This document shows positions 1-8,805 of a stretch of DNA of 64,000 nucleotides, one piece after another (the first letter of the stretch is position 1; each line of letters opens with the position of its first letter). This DNA is from an uncultured Eubacteriales bacterium (GTDB taxonomy: Bacteria > Bacillota > Clostridia > Oscillospirales > Acutalibacteraceae). The notes below the pieces were generated by a model that was not told the DNA's origin, ran no database searches, and worked only from the letters and a program-made list of their open reading frames with translations. The translations under genes and the position numbers were made by a program. The stretch covers positions 1 through 64,000 of the forward strand of contig CAJKBQ010000005.1 in the NCBI GenBank assembly GCA_905198155.1. Direction: 5' to 3'.

Positions 1-350
1 CCAAACCTATTCACTCTTCACTATTACTTTTTACTTCCGCGCCAGCGCCGCGCGCAGCGTGAATAGTGAAAAGTGAAGAGTGAAAAGTGAAAAAGTGTGG
101 TGGCGCGCCGCGGGCGCGCGAACATATTGCATGGCGCAGCCATGCCACCAAACCTATTCACTCTTCACTATTACTTTTTACTTCCGCGCCAGCGCCGCGC
201 GCAGCGTGAATAGTGAAAAGTGAAGAGTGAAAAGTGAAAAAGTGTGGTGGCGCGCCGCGGGCGCGCGAACATATTGCATGGCGCAGCCATGCCACCAAAC
301 CTATTCACTCTTCACTATTACTTTTTACTTCCGTGCCAGCGCCGCGCGCG
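1..350. repeat. 147-bp tandem repeat, two full copies and a partial third
   Basis: Bases 1-147 and 148-294 read as identical copies, and a third copy starts at 295 and stays nearly identical to about 350, where it becomes the 3' end of the transketolase gene. Each unit holds pyrimidine-rich TTCAC runs, their complement (GTGAA runs) and a GC-rich part ending GCCATGCCA, so each can fold into long hairpins. The first two units also carry a copy of the last codons of the transketolase gene including the stop. The array may extend left of the window. Confidence 0.9.
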
Positions 351-1269
351 CGGCGGCGGCGATGTGCGCGGCGTCCAGTCCGAATACCGTCAGCAGTTCC
401 TTGGCGGAACCGGATTTGCCGAACGTGTCCATCACGCCGACGCGCTCCACCGGCACCGGCACCGTTTCGGTCACCACTTCGGCCACGGCGCTGCCCAGCC
501 CGCCGATGATGTTGTGCTCCTCTGCCGTCACAATCGCACCGGTTTCGGCAGCCGCGCGGGCGATGATTTCGCGGTCAATCGGCTTGATGGTCGCCATATT
601 GATGACCCGCGCGCCGATGCCTTCGGCCGCCAGCGTTTTCTGCGCTTCCAGTGCCGGGCCGACCATCAGCCCGGTCGCGATGATCGTGACATCGGTTCCG
701 TCGGTCAGCTGCACGCCTTTGCCGATCTCGAATTTGTAATCGTCCCCGAAAATCGGATCAACTGCCAGCCGCCCAAAGCGCAGGTACACCGGCCCCTGGT
801 ATTCCGCCGCCGCGCGCACCGCCTGCTGCGTTTCGACGTAGTCCGCCGGGTTCAGGATCACCATGCCCGGGATCGACCGCATCAGCGCGATGTCTTCGCA
901 GCACTGGTGCGTCGCGCCGTCTTCGCCGACGGAGATCCCGGCGTGCGTCGCGCCGATTTTGACGTTCAGGTGCGGATACCCCACCGAGTTGCGAATCTGC
1001 TCAAACGCGCGCCCCGCAGCGAACATGGCAAAACTGCTGGCGAACACCACATGGCCGCAGCTGGCCAGCCCCGCTGCCACGCCGATCATGTTGCCTTCGG
1101 CGATGCCGCAATCGATGAACCGTTCCGGGAATTTCTTTTTGAATATCCCGGTTTTGGTGGCTGCCGCCAGGTCGGCGTCCAGCACGATCAGGTTCGGGAA
1201 ATCGGCCGCGATCGCGACCAGCGCGTCGCCGTATGCTTCGCGCGTTGCTTTTTTGAGTCCTTCTGCCAT
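325..1269 (-). CDS. Transketolase, C-terminal subunit
   Basis: This 314-residue protein is the pyrimidine-binding and C-terminal half of a split transketolase, which moves two-carbon units between sugar phosphates in the non-oxidative pentose phosphate pathway. The ThDP-activating glutamate is probably E58 within DCGIAEGNM (residues 53-61). GEDGATHQ (115-122) is another typical motif, and the C-terminal domain starts near residue 190. The gene starts 13 bases after the stop of the N-terminal subunit gene, so the two form an operon and should assemble into one enzyme. The last codons and stop lie in the third copy of the 147-bp repeat. A 1-deoxyxylulose-5-phosphate synthase is unlikely because the two halves are separate and the motifs match split transketolases. 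Confidence 0.93.
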   Translation of the reverse strand: MAEGLKKATREAYGDALVAIAADFPNLIVLDADLAAATKTGIFKKKFPERFIDCGIAEGNMIGVAAGLASCGHVVFASSFAMFAAGRAFEQIRNSVGYPHLNVKIGATHAGISVGEDGATHQCCEDIALMRSIPGMVILNPADYVETQQAVRAAAEYQGPVYLRFGRLAVDPIFGDDYKFEIGKGVQLTDGTDVTIIATGLMVGPALEAQKTLAAEGIGARVINMATIKPIDREIIARAAAETGAIVTAEEHNIIGGLGSAVAEVVTETVPVPVERVGVMDTFGKSGSAKELLTVFGLDAAHIAAAARAALARK

Positions 1270-1282
1270 TGGAAATTCCTCC

Positions 1283-2134
1283 TCACTCTGCGGCCTGCAG
1301 CCGGTGCAGTTCTGCCGTCAACTCGTCCATCGCCTGGCGGTACTGCGCTTCGTTGGGCGCGCTGCCGTGCCAGCCGACCTGATTTTCCATGTAGGACACG
1401 CCTTTGCCCTTCACCGTTTTCATGATGACGACGGTCGGCTTGCCGGTCACGGACTGCGCTTCCGCCACGGCGTCGGCGATTTGGTCAAAGCTCTGCCCGT
1501 CGATGGTGATGACGTGCCACCCGAACGCGGCGAATTTTTCGTCGATCGGGTACGGGGAATTGACTTCTGCGATGGTGCCGTCGATTTGGAGGTTGTTGTT
1601 GTCCACGAACGCCGTCAGGTGATCCAGCCGCTTGGCGGCCGCGAACATCGCCGCTTCCCACACCTGACCTTCTTCCAGTTCACCATCGCCGAGGATCGCA
1701 TATACGCGGTAACCCTTGCCGTCGAGCTTCGCCGCCAGTGCCATCCCGGCTGCCGCGCTGATCCCCTGCCCCAGCGACCCGGTAGACATATCGACACCGG
1801 GCGTGTGCTTCATATCCGGATGCCCTTGCAGCATCGCGCCGGTGTGGCGCAGCGTCTGCAGTTCCGACTCGGGAAAGTAGCCCATCTGTGCCAAAATCGC
1901 ATACAGTCCGGGGGCGCAATGACCTTTGGACAGCACCAGCCGGTCGCGGTCGGGATTGTGCGGATCGTGCGGGTTCACACGCAGCACGCGGTGATACAAA
2001 TACGTCAGCAGCTCCGCGATGGACAGCGAACCGCCCGGGTGACCGGAATGCGCGTGGTACACGCCTTCGATGATACCCATCCGGACACGGCACGCGTCGA
2101 TCGCAAGCTGGTTTTTGGTGGAAGAATCAAGCAT
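1283..2134 (-). CDS. Transketolase, N-terminal (ThDP-binding) subunit
   Basis: This 283-residue protein binds thiamine diphosphate and Mg2+ as the first half of the split transketolase. Visible motifs are SGHPGGSLS (30-38), SKGHCAPGLYA (69-79), TGSLGQG (118-124) and the ThDP motif running from GDGE (149-152) to DNNNLQIDG (178-186). An upstream in-frame extension is possible, but the ATG at 2134 is preceded by AGAAAGGAAG at good spacing and begins at the usual family N-terminus. Together with the following gene it should give a complete transketolase linking hexose and pentose phosphates. Confidence 0.94.
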   Translation of the reverse strand: MLDSSTKNQLAIDACRVRMGIIEGVYHAHSGHPGGSLSIAELLTYLYHRVLRVNPHDPHNPDRDRLVLSKGHCAPGLYAILAQMGYFPESELQTLRHTGAMLQGHPDMKHTPGVDMSTGSLGQGISAAAGMALAAKLDGKGYRVYAILGDGELEEGQVWEAAMFAAAKRLDHLTAFVDNNNLQIDGTIAEVNSPYPIDEKFAAFGWHVITIDGQSFDQIADAVAEAQSVTGKPTVVIMKTVKGKGVSYMENQVGWHGSAPNEAQYRQAMDELTAELHRLQAAE

Positions 2135-2199
2135 GGGAGGAACTTCCTTTCTGTGGTTGAATAAATATTGGATAAATCCGGCGATAAACTGCCGAACAC

Positions 2200-3003
2200 T
2201 TACGGCATGGTTTGGAGCCGGGCGAGCAGATCGGCCACCGCGCCCTGTTCGCAGCTGCAAACGTGCAGCTGTGCGGCCGCCTGCGCCAGCGGCGAGGCGT
2301 TGGCCGGGGCGGCGCTGATGCCCGCCGTGCGGAGCATTTCGGCATCGTTGTCGTAGTCGCCGATGGCGATGCAGCGCGCCAGCGGCACACCGGTGATCCG
2401 GCTCAGCTCCCGCAGCGCGTCGCCTTTGGTGCCGCCGGTGGGCAGCAGCTCAAAATACGTTGCCCACGACCGGTTGCTCGTCACGCGCGGATCGCGCTGC
2501 GCGGCGCAGTACGCTTCAATCTGCGCGATCACCGGTTCGTCGGCCATGAACAGCACTTTGAACTTCTGCGCGGGCAGCGTGTCCCACGTAATCGGCGTGG
2601 AGCGGATGCCGACGAGCGCGTCGTGCTCGGCCGTATGACGATTGCCGCCGATCACGGATACGCCGTCCGGGGTGAATACCAGCACTGCCGCGTCCGGGAA
2701 TTGCCGTCCATAGGCCCGCAGCGATTCGTCCAGCGCCGGGTCGAGAAATTTGCGGTACAGCGGCCGATCCGCCGCCAGGTCATAGATTTCGACGCCGTTG
2801 ATGAAGATGCTCGGCGCCGTGGGGGTGATCTGATCCAGCACCAGATGCGCCGTGCCGCGGGTGCGGCCGGACGCAATGGCAAACCGGCCGCCCGCAGCGC
2901 AATACTGCGCGATGGCGTCCCGGTTGGCCTGCGGAATCTGCTGGTCGGCGCCGATCAGCGTCCCGTCAATATCGGAAACCAAAAGGGTATTGGAAAAATT
3001 CAT
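2200..3003 (-). CDS. Cof-type HAD-superfamily phosphatase
   Basis: This 267-residue soluble protein has all the HAD motifs: DIDGT at 11-15 with nucleophile D11 and acid D13, ASGR at 44-47, a GGTKGDAL loop with K193, and GDYDND at 215-220. Its length and the large cap between motifs II and III fit the Cof (IIB) group, which dephosphorylates sugar phosphates, FMN or similar small molecules. The substrate cannot be read from sequence. The ATG at 3003 is favoured over a GTG at 3015 because TGAGGT sits seven bases before it. It lies between rluD and the transketolase genes on the same strand. Confidence 0.88.
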   Translation of the reverse strand: MNFSNTLLVSDIDGTLIGADQQIPQANRDAIAQYCAAGGRFAIASGRTRGTAHLVLDQITPTAPSIFINGVEIYDLAADRPLYRKFLDPALDESLRAYGRQFPDAAVLVFTPDGVSVIGGNRHTAEHDALVGIRSTPITWDTLPAQKFKVLFMADEPVIAQIEAYCAAQRDPRVTSNRSWATYFELLPTGGTKGDALRELSRITGVPLARCIAIGDYDNDAEMLRTAGISAAPANASPLAQAAAQLHVCSCEQGAVADLLARLQTMP

Positions 3004-3030
3004 GGGAAACCTCACATTGAGAAAATTGGG

Positions 3031-4002
3031 TTATTCCAGTGCAGTCAACGTCCGGAGAAAATCCGTAAAATACGCGGGCAGCGGCGCGGTGAACGACAAA
3101 AACTGCCCCGACCGCGGATGCACAAACCCGATCTCCCCGGCGTGCAGGCACTGGCCGCCCAGCCGGGCAATCACTTTGCGCGGACCGTACACCGGGTCGC
3201 CGGCCACCGGATGCCCCAGGTACGCCATATGGACGCGAATCTGGTGGGTGCGGCCGGTTTCCAGCTGCAACCGCAGGTGGGTGAACCCCACATATCGCTG
3301 CACCACGGCGTAGTGCGTCACGGCGTCGCGGCTGTGCTGCGCGGTGACGGCCATCCGCTTGCGGTCGGCCGGGTCGCGCCCGATGGGGGCGTGCACGGTG
3401 CCGGAATCGTCTTTCAGGTTGCCGTACACCACCGCCTGATACGCCCGGGTGAACGAATGCGCCTGAATCTGCGCCGCCAGTCCCTGATGGGCGAAGTCAT
3501 TTTTGGCCACGATCAGCAGGCCGCTGGTGTCTTTATCGATCCGGTGCACAATCCCCGGCCGCACCGCGCCGTTGATGCCGGACAGCGACGCGCCGCAGTG
3601 CGCCATCAGCGCATTGACCAGCGTGCCGGACGCATGGCCGGGCGCGGGGTGCACCACCATGCCTTTGGGCTTGTTGACGACAAGCAGATCGCTGTCCTCG
3701 TACACTACGTCCAGCGGAATCGGTTCCGGGCGAATCTCGACCGGCTCCGGCTCCGGAACGGTCAGCACAATCGCATCCCCGGCGCGCAGCCGGGCATTTT
3801 TGGCTGCCGGTGCGCCGTTGACCGTCACCAGTCCGCGTGCCAGCAGTTTTTGAATGGCCGACCGCGTCAGCGGGGCGTCCGCGACGTCCGTTCCGGCATC
3901 GTCCGGCGTATCCAAGTCGTTCCAGTCCGTCTCCGCCAGCAGCCGGTCAATGCGCTGCCCTGCCTGCGCGTCCGTCACGGTCAGAGCGCGCGTCTCACTC
4001 AT
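3031..4002 (-). CDS. rluD: RluD-like 23S rRNA pseudouridine synthase
   Basis: This 323-residue RluA-family enzyme probably makes pseudouridines in 23S rRNA helix 69. An S4 RNA-binding domain occupies about residues 14-80 and the catalytic aspartate is D156 in HRIDKDTSGLL (153-163); RTHQIRVH follows near residue 245. The S4 domain contains an acidic stretch at about 26-43 (WNDLDTPDDAGTDVADAP) that ordinary S4 domains lack. The gene overlaps lspA by eight bases, the common lspA-rluD pairing of Firmicutes, so they are co-translated. The exact rRNA target is inferred from family and position. Confidence 0.88.
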   Translation of the reverse strand: MSETRALTVTDAQAGQRIDRLLAETDWNDLDTPDDAGTDVADAPLTRSAIQKLLARGLVTVNGAPAAKNARLRAGDAIVLTVPEPEPVEIRPEPIPLDVVYEDSDLLVVNKPKGMVVHPAPGHASGTLVNALMAHCGASLSGINGAVRPGIVHRIDKDTSGLLIVAKNDFAHQGLAAQIQAHSFTRAYQAVVYGNLKDDSGTVHAPIGRDPADRKRMAVTAQHSRDAVTHYAVVQRYVGFTHLRLQLETGRTHQIRVHMAYLGHPVAGDPVYGPRKVIARLGGQCLHAGEIGFVHPRSGQFLSFTAPLPAYFTDFLRTLTALE

Positions 4003-4480
4003 GCGGCGCCTCGGCTGCTTTGGCCTTTGCCGTCCGCCGCTCGGCGATCAGGAATCCCAGCACCGCCAGGATTGCCCCTGCCACCACGCAGCAGTCCGCA
4101 AAGTTGAAAATCGCCGGGAAGAACGACAGATAAATGTAGTCCACGACGTATCCCATCCGCACGCGGTCGATCATATTGCCCAGCCCGCCGGACAGGATCA
4201 GCGCCAGCACAAAGCAGGCGTACACGTTCTGCCGGTAATACCGCACCAGCGCGACCACGCACAGCGCCATCAGCACCGCCGTCACCACCAGGAACACCCA
4301 GCGGCGATCCTGCAGGATGCCGAACGCTGCGCCGGTGTTTTCGCTGTACTGCCAGCGCAGCAGGCCGGGGATGACCTCCACGCTGCCCACCGGCTGCACC
4401 TGCGCCACGACCAGCGCTTTCAGCGCCTGATCCAGTCCGGTCAGCGCTGCGATCAGAAACAGGCAAACAAAAATCAGCAT
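3995..4480 (-). CDS. lspA: Lipoprotein signal peptidase (signal peptidase II)
   Basis: This 161-residue membrane aspartyl protease removes the signal peptide from prolipoproteins after lipid attachment. It has four hydrophobic segments and the conserved motifs NTGAAFG (48-54), GNMIDR (101-106, catalytic D105) and FNFADC (125-130, catalytic D129). Length is normal. GGAGCGGTTT precedes the ATG. The gene overlaps rluD and follows divIVA by 11 bases. The window encodes at least one likely client, the DUF4430 lipoprotein at 49.9 kb. Confidence 0.96.
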   Translation of the reverse strand: MLIFVCLFLIAALTGLDQALKALVVAQVQPVGSVEVIPGLLRWQYSENTGAAFGILQDRRWVFLVVTAVLMALCVVALVRYYRQNVYACFVLALILSGGLGNMIDRVRMGYVVDYIYLSFFPAIFNFADCCVVAGAILAVLGFLIAERRTAKAKAAEAPHE

Positions 4481-4491
4481 AAACCGCTCCT

Positions 4492-5364
4492 TTACTTTTT
4501 CCGGTGGAAAAATCCGCTCGTCGGCTCCTCGTAATCCGCGCCGAATTGCAGCGAATCGAACTTCTGGCGCGGCTCTTCCGGCTCAGCGTCGTCGGTAAAC
4601 AGCGACGGGAATCCGTATTCGGTTCCGGCGGATCGGGCTTGCGTCGAATTGGACGACAAATCCACCGGATCGGGCGTATCCGCCGCAAAATGCGCCGGTT
4701 CTGCCGCAGCCGGAATTTCCGGAACAGGATCCGGCACCGGCGTTTGAACCGGAACCGCAGCTGCCGGAGCTGGCACCGGAGTCGTCGCCGGGATCTCGGC
4801 CGCCGGTTCCGCCGCCGGGACGGGATCCGGCACAGGCGCCGTTTTTTCTGTCTCTGCCGCAGGCTGCGGCGCGGGTTCTGCCGATTCGCTCGGCAGCGCG
4901 TCGATCAGCGTCAGGTGCTCGCGATACAGTTTCAGCAGCCGTCCGCGGAATGCAGAGACTTCCTGCCGCAGCTGGCGCATCGTTTGCTGCTGGCGTTCCG
5001 TCTCGGCTTGGAGGCCGCTGAGCGCCGCCGAAGCCTGTGCTTTGGCATCCGCCAGAATCCCGTCGGCGCGCGTCTGCGCGTCGGCCACCACCGCATCGGC
5101 GCGGGTCTGCGCGTCCGCCCGCATCACGTCGGCCTGGTGCTGCGCCGCCAGCAGCGCTTCGCCTACACTGCTTTCGCGCGCGCGGCACGCAGTCAGGTCG
5201 CGCTCCATCGCTTCCAGCTTGGCTTTCATGGCGACGCGCTCGTTCAGCACAGCCTCAAACGCCGCCACCACGTCGTCGATAAACGTATCCACTTCTTCCG
5301 GCTGATACCCTTCGCGCCGGGCTTTGTGGAAACTGATGTTCTTGATTTGATCCAATGTCAGCAT
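4492..5364 (-). CDS. divIVA: DivIVA-family cell division or polarity protein
   Basis: The first 60 or so residues form the DivIVA N-terminal domain (LDQIKNISFHKARREGY and a short acidic helix with VDTFID), which binds curved membrane. A coiled coil runs to about residue 150 and includes tandem heptad-like DAQTRAD repeats near 80-110. Residues 160-240 are rich in Pro, Ala, Val and Glu and probably disordered, followed by a short conserved tail. At 290 residues it is longer than Bacillus DivIVA because of this tail. The protein marks septa or poles and recruits division or wall-growth partners. Its place in the sepF-ylmH-divIVA-lspA cluster supports the call. Confidence 0.92.
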   Translation of the reverse strand: MLTLDQIKNISFHKARREGYQPEEVDTFIDDVVAAFEAVLNERVAMKAKLEAMERDLTACRARESSVGEALLAAQHQADVMRADAQTRADAVVADAQTRADGILADAKAQASAALSGLQAETERQQQTMRQLRQEVSAFRGRLLKLYREHLTLIDALPSESAEPAPQPAAETEKTAPVPDPVPAAEPAAEIPATTPVPAPAAAVPVQTPVPDPVPEIPAAAEPAHFAADTPDPVDLSSNSTQARSAGTEYGFPSLFTDDAEPEEPRQKFDSLQFGADYEEPTSGFFHRKK

Positions 5365-5403
5365 AACTCAAAAACCCCTTTCGGAATCCGAAATGTCCAA
5401 TTT

Positions 5404-6225
5404 TTATCGTGCTTTGTCCGCGCGCAGCGCCAGCCGGCCTTTGCGCGTCTGCGGGCCGAGCGCGCGGACGGTGAATTTGCCCGCTCCGCGGATCACCAGC
5501 ACATCGCCGACCGCCAGCAAGTCCGACCCGCTGGCGCACACCACGCCGTTGCGCTGCACCAGCCCGGCACGGATGCGCTCGGCCGCAGCAGTGCGGCCGC
5601 AGTGCGCCAGCGACGCCACTACGCAGTCCACGCGCGGCGAGGCCACCGTGTCCGAGATTTCTTCCGGCGGCTGCGCGTCCGGCATCAGCTGCGGGAGCTC
5701 CGCCGCCGATTCCGCCGAAACCGTCACGCCCTCGCGTCCCACGGACGTCAGCTGCTGCGCGATGTGCGCGGCCAGCTCCCGCCGCACCAGGCAGACGCAC
5801 CGCCCCGGTGCCGTGCGAATATCGCCCACCGTGGCGCGTTCAATGCCCAGCCCCATCAGTGCGCCGAGCACGTCGCGGTGATTCAGCGTCACCGCCGCAC
5901 GGCAGCGCAGCACCAGCGGGACAATCGGGAACGCGGCGTGCAGCGTGTCCGCGGAAGCCTCCGGTTCGTCGTCATCGCGCCAGGCATATGGCCGGCCGCC
6001 GTCGTAGTCTGGCGGGAACGCACCGAATATCACGCGTTCGGCGCCGTCGTATCCGCCCCAAAAGCAAACCTGTGCGCCGTCGGCACGCACCGCCTGCGCC
6101 AGCGCCGCCTGATGCATATCCAAAAAACCGACGAAATGCGGCCGCCCGCGCTGCACCGCGCCGCGCACCGCATCGCGCACATGGGCGGCAAAGCGTGCGT
6201 CGTCCGTCTGCTGCGTCTGCATCAT
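5404..6225 (-). CDS. ylmH: YlmH-like S4-domain RNA-binding protein
   Basis: This 273-residue protein matches the YlmH family next to sepF in Firmicutes. The N-terminal part carries the family stretch with PIVPLVLRC and NHRDVLGALMGLGIER, and the C-terminal 75 residues form an S4 RNA-binding domain starting at RVDCVVASLA. YlmH homologues bind rRNA or stalled 50S subunits and have been linked to ribosome rescue; that role is family knowledge, not visible here. The start codon overlaps the sepF stop as TGATG, so translation is coupled. Confidence 0.87.
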   Translation of the reverse strand: MMQTQQTDDARFAAHVRDAVRGAVQRGRPHFVGFLDMHQAALAQAVRADGAQVCFWGGYDGAERVIFGAFPPDYDGGRPYAWRDDDEPEASADTLHAAFPIVPLVLRCRAAVTLNHRDVLGALMGLGIERATVGDIRTAPGRCVCLVRRELAAHIAQQLTSVGREGVTVSAESAAELPQLMPDAQPPEEISDTVASPRVDCVVASLAHCGRTAAAERIRAGLVQRNGVVCASGSDLLAVGDVLVIRGAGKFTVRALGPQTRKGRLALRADKAR

Positions 6226-6686
6226 CAGAAGTACACACCGCTGTTTTCCAGCTCGTCGAGCACGTCGTCGCCGGTCAGATCCACGTTGTACGGGGTGATG
6301 ATATATGTGCTGGTAGCCACGCGCTTGATCTTGCCGCCGTTGGCATACGCCACGCCGCTGAGGAAGTCAATGATCCGGCGGGAGACGTCTTTGTTGGTGT
6401 TTTCCAGGTTGAGCACCACGGTGTGCATTTCGATCAGCTCGTCGGCCACCGCGCGCGTCTCGTCGCCAAAGCTTTCCGGCTTCGACAGCACCACCTGCAA
6501 TTGCGCCGTCGCGTGGATGTTCACCACTTTGTTGGCGTTGGCGGCGGCTTCGGTGCGGCGCGGCGCACGGGTGATCGGCTCGTCGTGCTCTTCTTCGGCC
6601 GCGGGCGCAGCGCCCTGCTCTTCGTAGCTGTCCGACTCCTCTTCGTCGGACCAGATGTTTTTCAGCTTATCCATGATACCTGCCAT
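6225..6686 (-). CDS. sepF: Cell division protein SepF
   Basis: This 153-residue protein has a short amphipathic membrane-binding N-terminus (AGIMDKLKNIW), an acidic linker rich in Glu and Ser, and the SepF core from about residue 55 with VVLSKPESFGDET and RIIDFLSGVAYANGG. SepF tethers FtsZ filaments to the membrane and is important when FtsA is absent or weak. It lies upstream of ylmH and divIVA in the standard order and shares one base with ylmH. The start follows a GGAGCG sequence 11 bases upstream. Confidence 0.95.
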   Translation of the reverse strand: MAGIMDKLKNIWSDEEESDSYEEQGAAPAAEEEHDEPITRAPRRTEAAANANKVVNIHATAQLQVVLSKPESFGDETRAVADELIEMHTVVLNLENTNKDVSRRIIDFLSGVAYANGGKIKRVATSTYIITPYNVDLTGDDVLDELENSGVYF

Positions 6687-6734
6687 AATTCTGTTTCGCT
6701 CCTTTGCTTTGCTTCAAATATATTCAAAATAAAA

Positions 6735-7481
6735 TTATTTTGCGCTGTAATCCCGTGCGCCGAACAGGGCCGACCCGATCCGAACCATCGTCGCGCCTTC
6801 CGCGATCGCCGCTTCAAAATCGTGCGACATACCCATCGACAAACAGTCCATATATACATTATCCGATTTTTTTGCCCGTCTGTCAAGGAATAGACGGCAC
6901 ATCTGTGAAAAATATTTGTGAACATCCGCGTCCCGGTCGCAAACGGGCGGCACCGTCATCAGTCCGCACACCGTGAGCATCGGCAATTCCGCCACCTGGG
7001 CGATCAGTTCGTCCAGCTGCTCGGGCAATACACCGCTTTTCTGCGCCTCGCGGCCGATGTTGACCTCGATCAGCACGTCCATCGGCCGGTGAATCTGCGC
7101 GCACTGGCGGCTGATCTCGCGCGCCAGCCGCAGCGAATCGACCGATTGAATCTGATCGACCTTGTCCGCAATCTGCCGCACCTTGTTCGTCTGCAAATGG
7201 CCGATCATTTCGATCCGAACACCCGGCCGCCGCACGGCGTCGTATTTTTCCAGCAGCTCCTGCACGCGGTTTTCGCCGATATCGCGCAGCCCGCAGTCCA
7301 ACGCATGGGCAATCACCGGCGCGGGCACCGTTTTGGTGGCGGCCAGCAGCGTGATGTCGGCGGCCGTGCGGCCGCTGCGCTGCGCCGCCTGCGCGACGGC
7401 GTCGTTGATGCGCGCCCAGTTTTCGTCAAATGCTGCGCACCGGCTGCGCAGAGCTTCGTCACACAATGGATTTTCCGTCAT
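6735..7481 (-). CDS. yggS: PLP homeostasis protein, YggS/YlmE family
   Basis: This 248-residue single-domain protein folds like the barrel of alanine racemase and binds pyridoxal phosphate through K50 (LLAATKTV). The family motif IGENRVQE follows near residue 68, IGHLQTNK near 93, and the phosphate-binding end is GMSHDFEAAIAEGATMVRIG. YggS proteins have no known substrate reaction; they keep PLP and amino acid pools balanced. It lies 48 bases before sepF in the usual Firmicute cluster. Its 5' end overlaps the preceding HlyD-like gene by 23 bases. Confidence 0.95.
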   Translation of the reverse strand: MTENPLCDEALRSRCAAFDENWARINDAVAQAAQRSGRTAADITLLAATKTVPAPVIAHALDCGLRDIGENRVQELLEKYDAVRRPGVRIEMIGHLQTNKVRQIADKVDQIQSVDSLRLAREISRQCAQIHRPMDVLIEVNIGREAQKSGVLPEQLDELIAQVAELPMLTVCGLMTVPPVCDRDADVHKYFSQMCRLFLDRRAKKSDNVYMDCLSMGMSHDFEAAIAEGATMVRIGSALFGARDYSAK

Positions 7482-8727
7482 ACAAATTTCTCCCTCCGCT
7501 GATTACCTGATCGTATTGCTTGAGCATGGCGGCGTCGGCCGTGCGGGTGGCGGACGCATCGCAGATCACGATGTCCTCGCCCCAATACAGCGGCGCAATC
7601 TCGCGGAACCGCACCTGCTCGCCGTACACCACATACACGCCCTGCACCTCGACCGTCTCGGTGCGGGTGGTGCCGTCGTCGTTGGTGACGGTGCGGGTGC
7701 GCTGCTCGATGTGTACCGCGTCGCGGTTGACCTGCAATCCCCGATAGCTGCTGCGCTCAATCCGCACGTCGCCGCTGCGCACCGACGCCGTCTCGCCGGT
7801 CATCTCGCTGCCGGAAAACAGTGCCACCGCGTCGCCGTCCACACCGCCGGACAGCACACGTTCCAGCTGCACGCGGACGCGCGTACCGGAATCCGGGAGC
7901 GTCAGGGTCAGCGTGTTGCCCACGGTAAACAGCCGGGCTTCGGCCGCCGGCAGGATGCACGCCGCATACCACACCCCGGTGCGGGACAGCTTGCCGACCG
8001 TCCCGGCGGGCAATTCCGCCGGCGTCAGCGCCCGCAGCGCGTCGGCGGTCAAGCCGGTCAGGCCATCGACCGTCAGCAGCGTTTCATATCCGTCGGCCTC
8101 GGCGGCGAAGTACCCGGCCGCCGGGGCGCGCAGCACGCCGGCCGGCGCGACAGCCTTGGCCTGGCGGTCTGCAATCTGGGCTTGCAGCTCGGCGATCTGC
8201 GCGGAAAAGTCCGTCATCTCGCCGGTAATAATCTGTTTTTCGCTGAAATAGTACCGGATCCGCTCGCGCACATCGTCCAGCTCGGTCAGCGTCCCGCGGT
8301 TGATTCCGCGCATCAGCTGCGTCATTTGCTCGGCGATTTTTTCGGCCACTGTAGACGGGCGGGTGCCTTCCAGCGCCCCGGCGCTGAGCGATTGCAGCTG
8401 CGTCAGCTGCGCTTGGAGCGCTTCGGTTTCCTGCAAATCGGTGATGGCGCTTTCCTGCGCGAACACCTGCGCCACCACGCCGCCCTTGGCGATTTTTTCG
8501 CCGTCGCTCGCGGCATACCGCAAATACCCGGTCTGTTCCGTTTGCAGCAGCACCTCGTCGCGCACGAACCAGCACGGCGCGGTCACGGTATCGGCATATG
8601 TGGTTTCCAGCACGACGGACGTGGTGTAGTGCGTTTGGTTCCCGCGCAGTACATGGTACCCGATATAGCCCAGCAGTGCGATCGATATCAGCACCGCGCC
8701 CAGCCCGCGGAAGAAGGATTTGAACAT
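7459..8727 (-). CDS. HlyD-like membrane adaptor protein
   Basis: This 422-residue protein has one N-terminal membrane helix (about 7-27), a first lipoyl/barrel half around 55-95 (GYLRYAASDGEKIAKGGVVAQV), a helical hairpin of about 95-200, and a second barrel half with a beta-barrel domain after about 205 (APAAGYFAAEADGYE). This is the layout of HlyD/EmrA-type adaptors. No cognate transporter gene is adjacent, and clostridial genomes often place such a gene next to yggS-sepF with no proven role. It overlaps yggS by 23 bases. AAAGGAGCC precedes the ATG. Function beyond a membrane-anchored adaptor is unknown. Confidence 0.75.
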   Translation of the reverse strand: MFKSFFRGLGAVLISIALLGYIGYHVLRGNQTHYTTSVVLETTYADTVTAPCWFVRDEVLLQTEQTGYLRYAASDGEKIAKGGVVAQVFAQESAITDLQETEALQAQLTQLQSLSAGALEGTRPSTVAEKIAEQMTQLMRGINRGTLTELDDVRERIRYYFSEKQIITGEMTDFSAQIAELQAQIADRQAKAVAPAGVLRAPAAGYFAAEADGYETLLTVDGLTGLTADALRALTPAELPAGTVGKLSRTGVWYAACILPAAEARLFTVGNTLTLTLPDSGTRVRVQLERVLSGGVDGDAVALFSGSEMTGETASVRSGDVRIERSSYRGLQVNRDAVHIEQRTRTVTNDDGTTRTETVEVQGVYVVYGEQVRFREIAPLYWGEDIVICDASATRTADAAMLKQYDQVISGGRNLYDGKSIV

Positions 8728-8749
8728 CGGAAGGCTCCTTTCTTTAGTT

Positions 8750-8805
8750 TATATTAGATAATACATAGATAGATAAGAGACAATAGATATTAGATATTTT
8801 TTTAA
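8750..8805. other. AT-rich low-complexity spacer with TAGATA-like runs
   Basis: This spacer between miaA and the HlyD-like gene is much richer in A and T than its surroundings and is made of repeated TAGATA/TAGATATT words. It probably holds the promoter of the yggS-sepF-divIVA operon, but no single -35/-10 pair stands out (TTGTCT with several possible -10 boxes on the minus strand). Confidence 0.5.

Noticed and set aside
1..340. A CRISPR array or coding repeat
   Set aside because: The unit is 147 bases with no variable spacers, and the copies are adjacent and identical.
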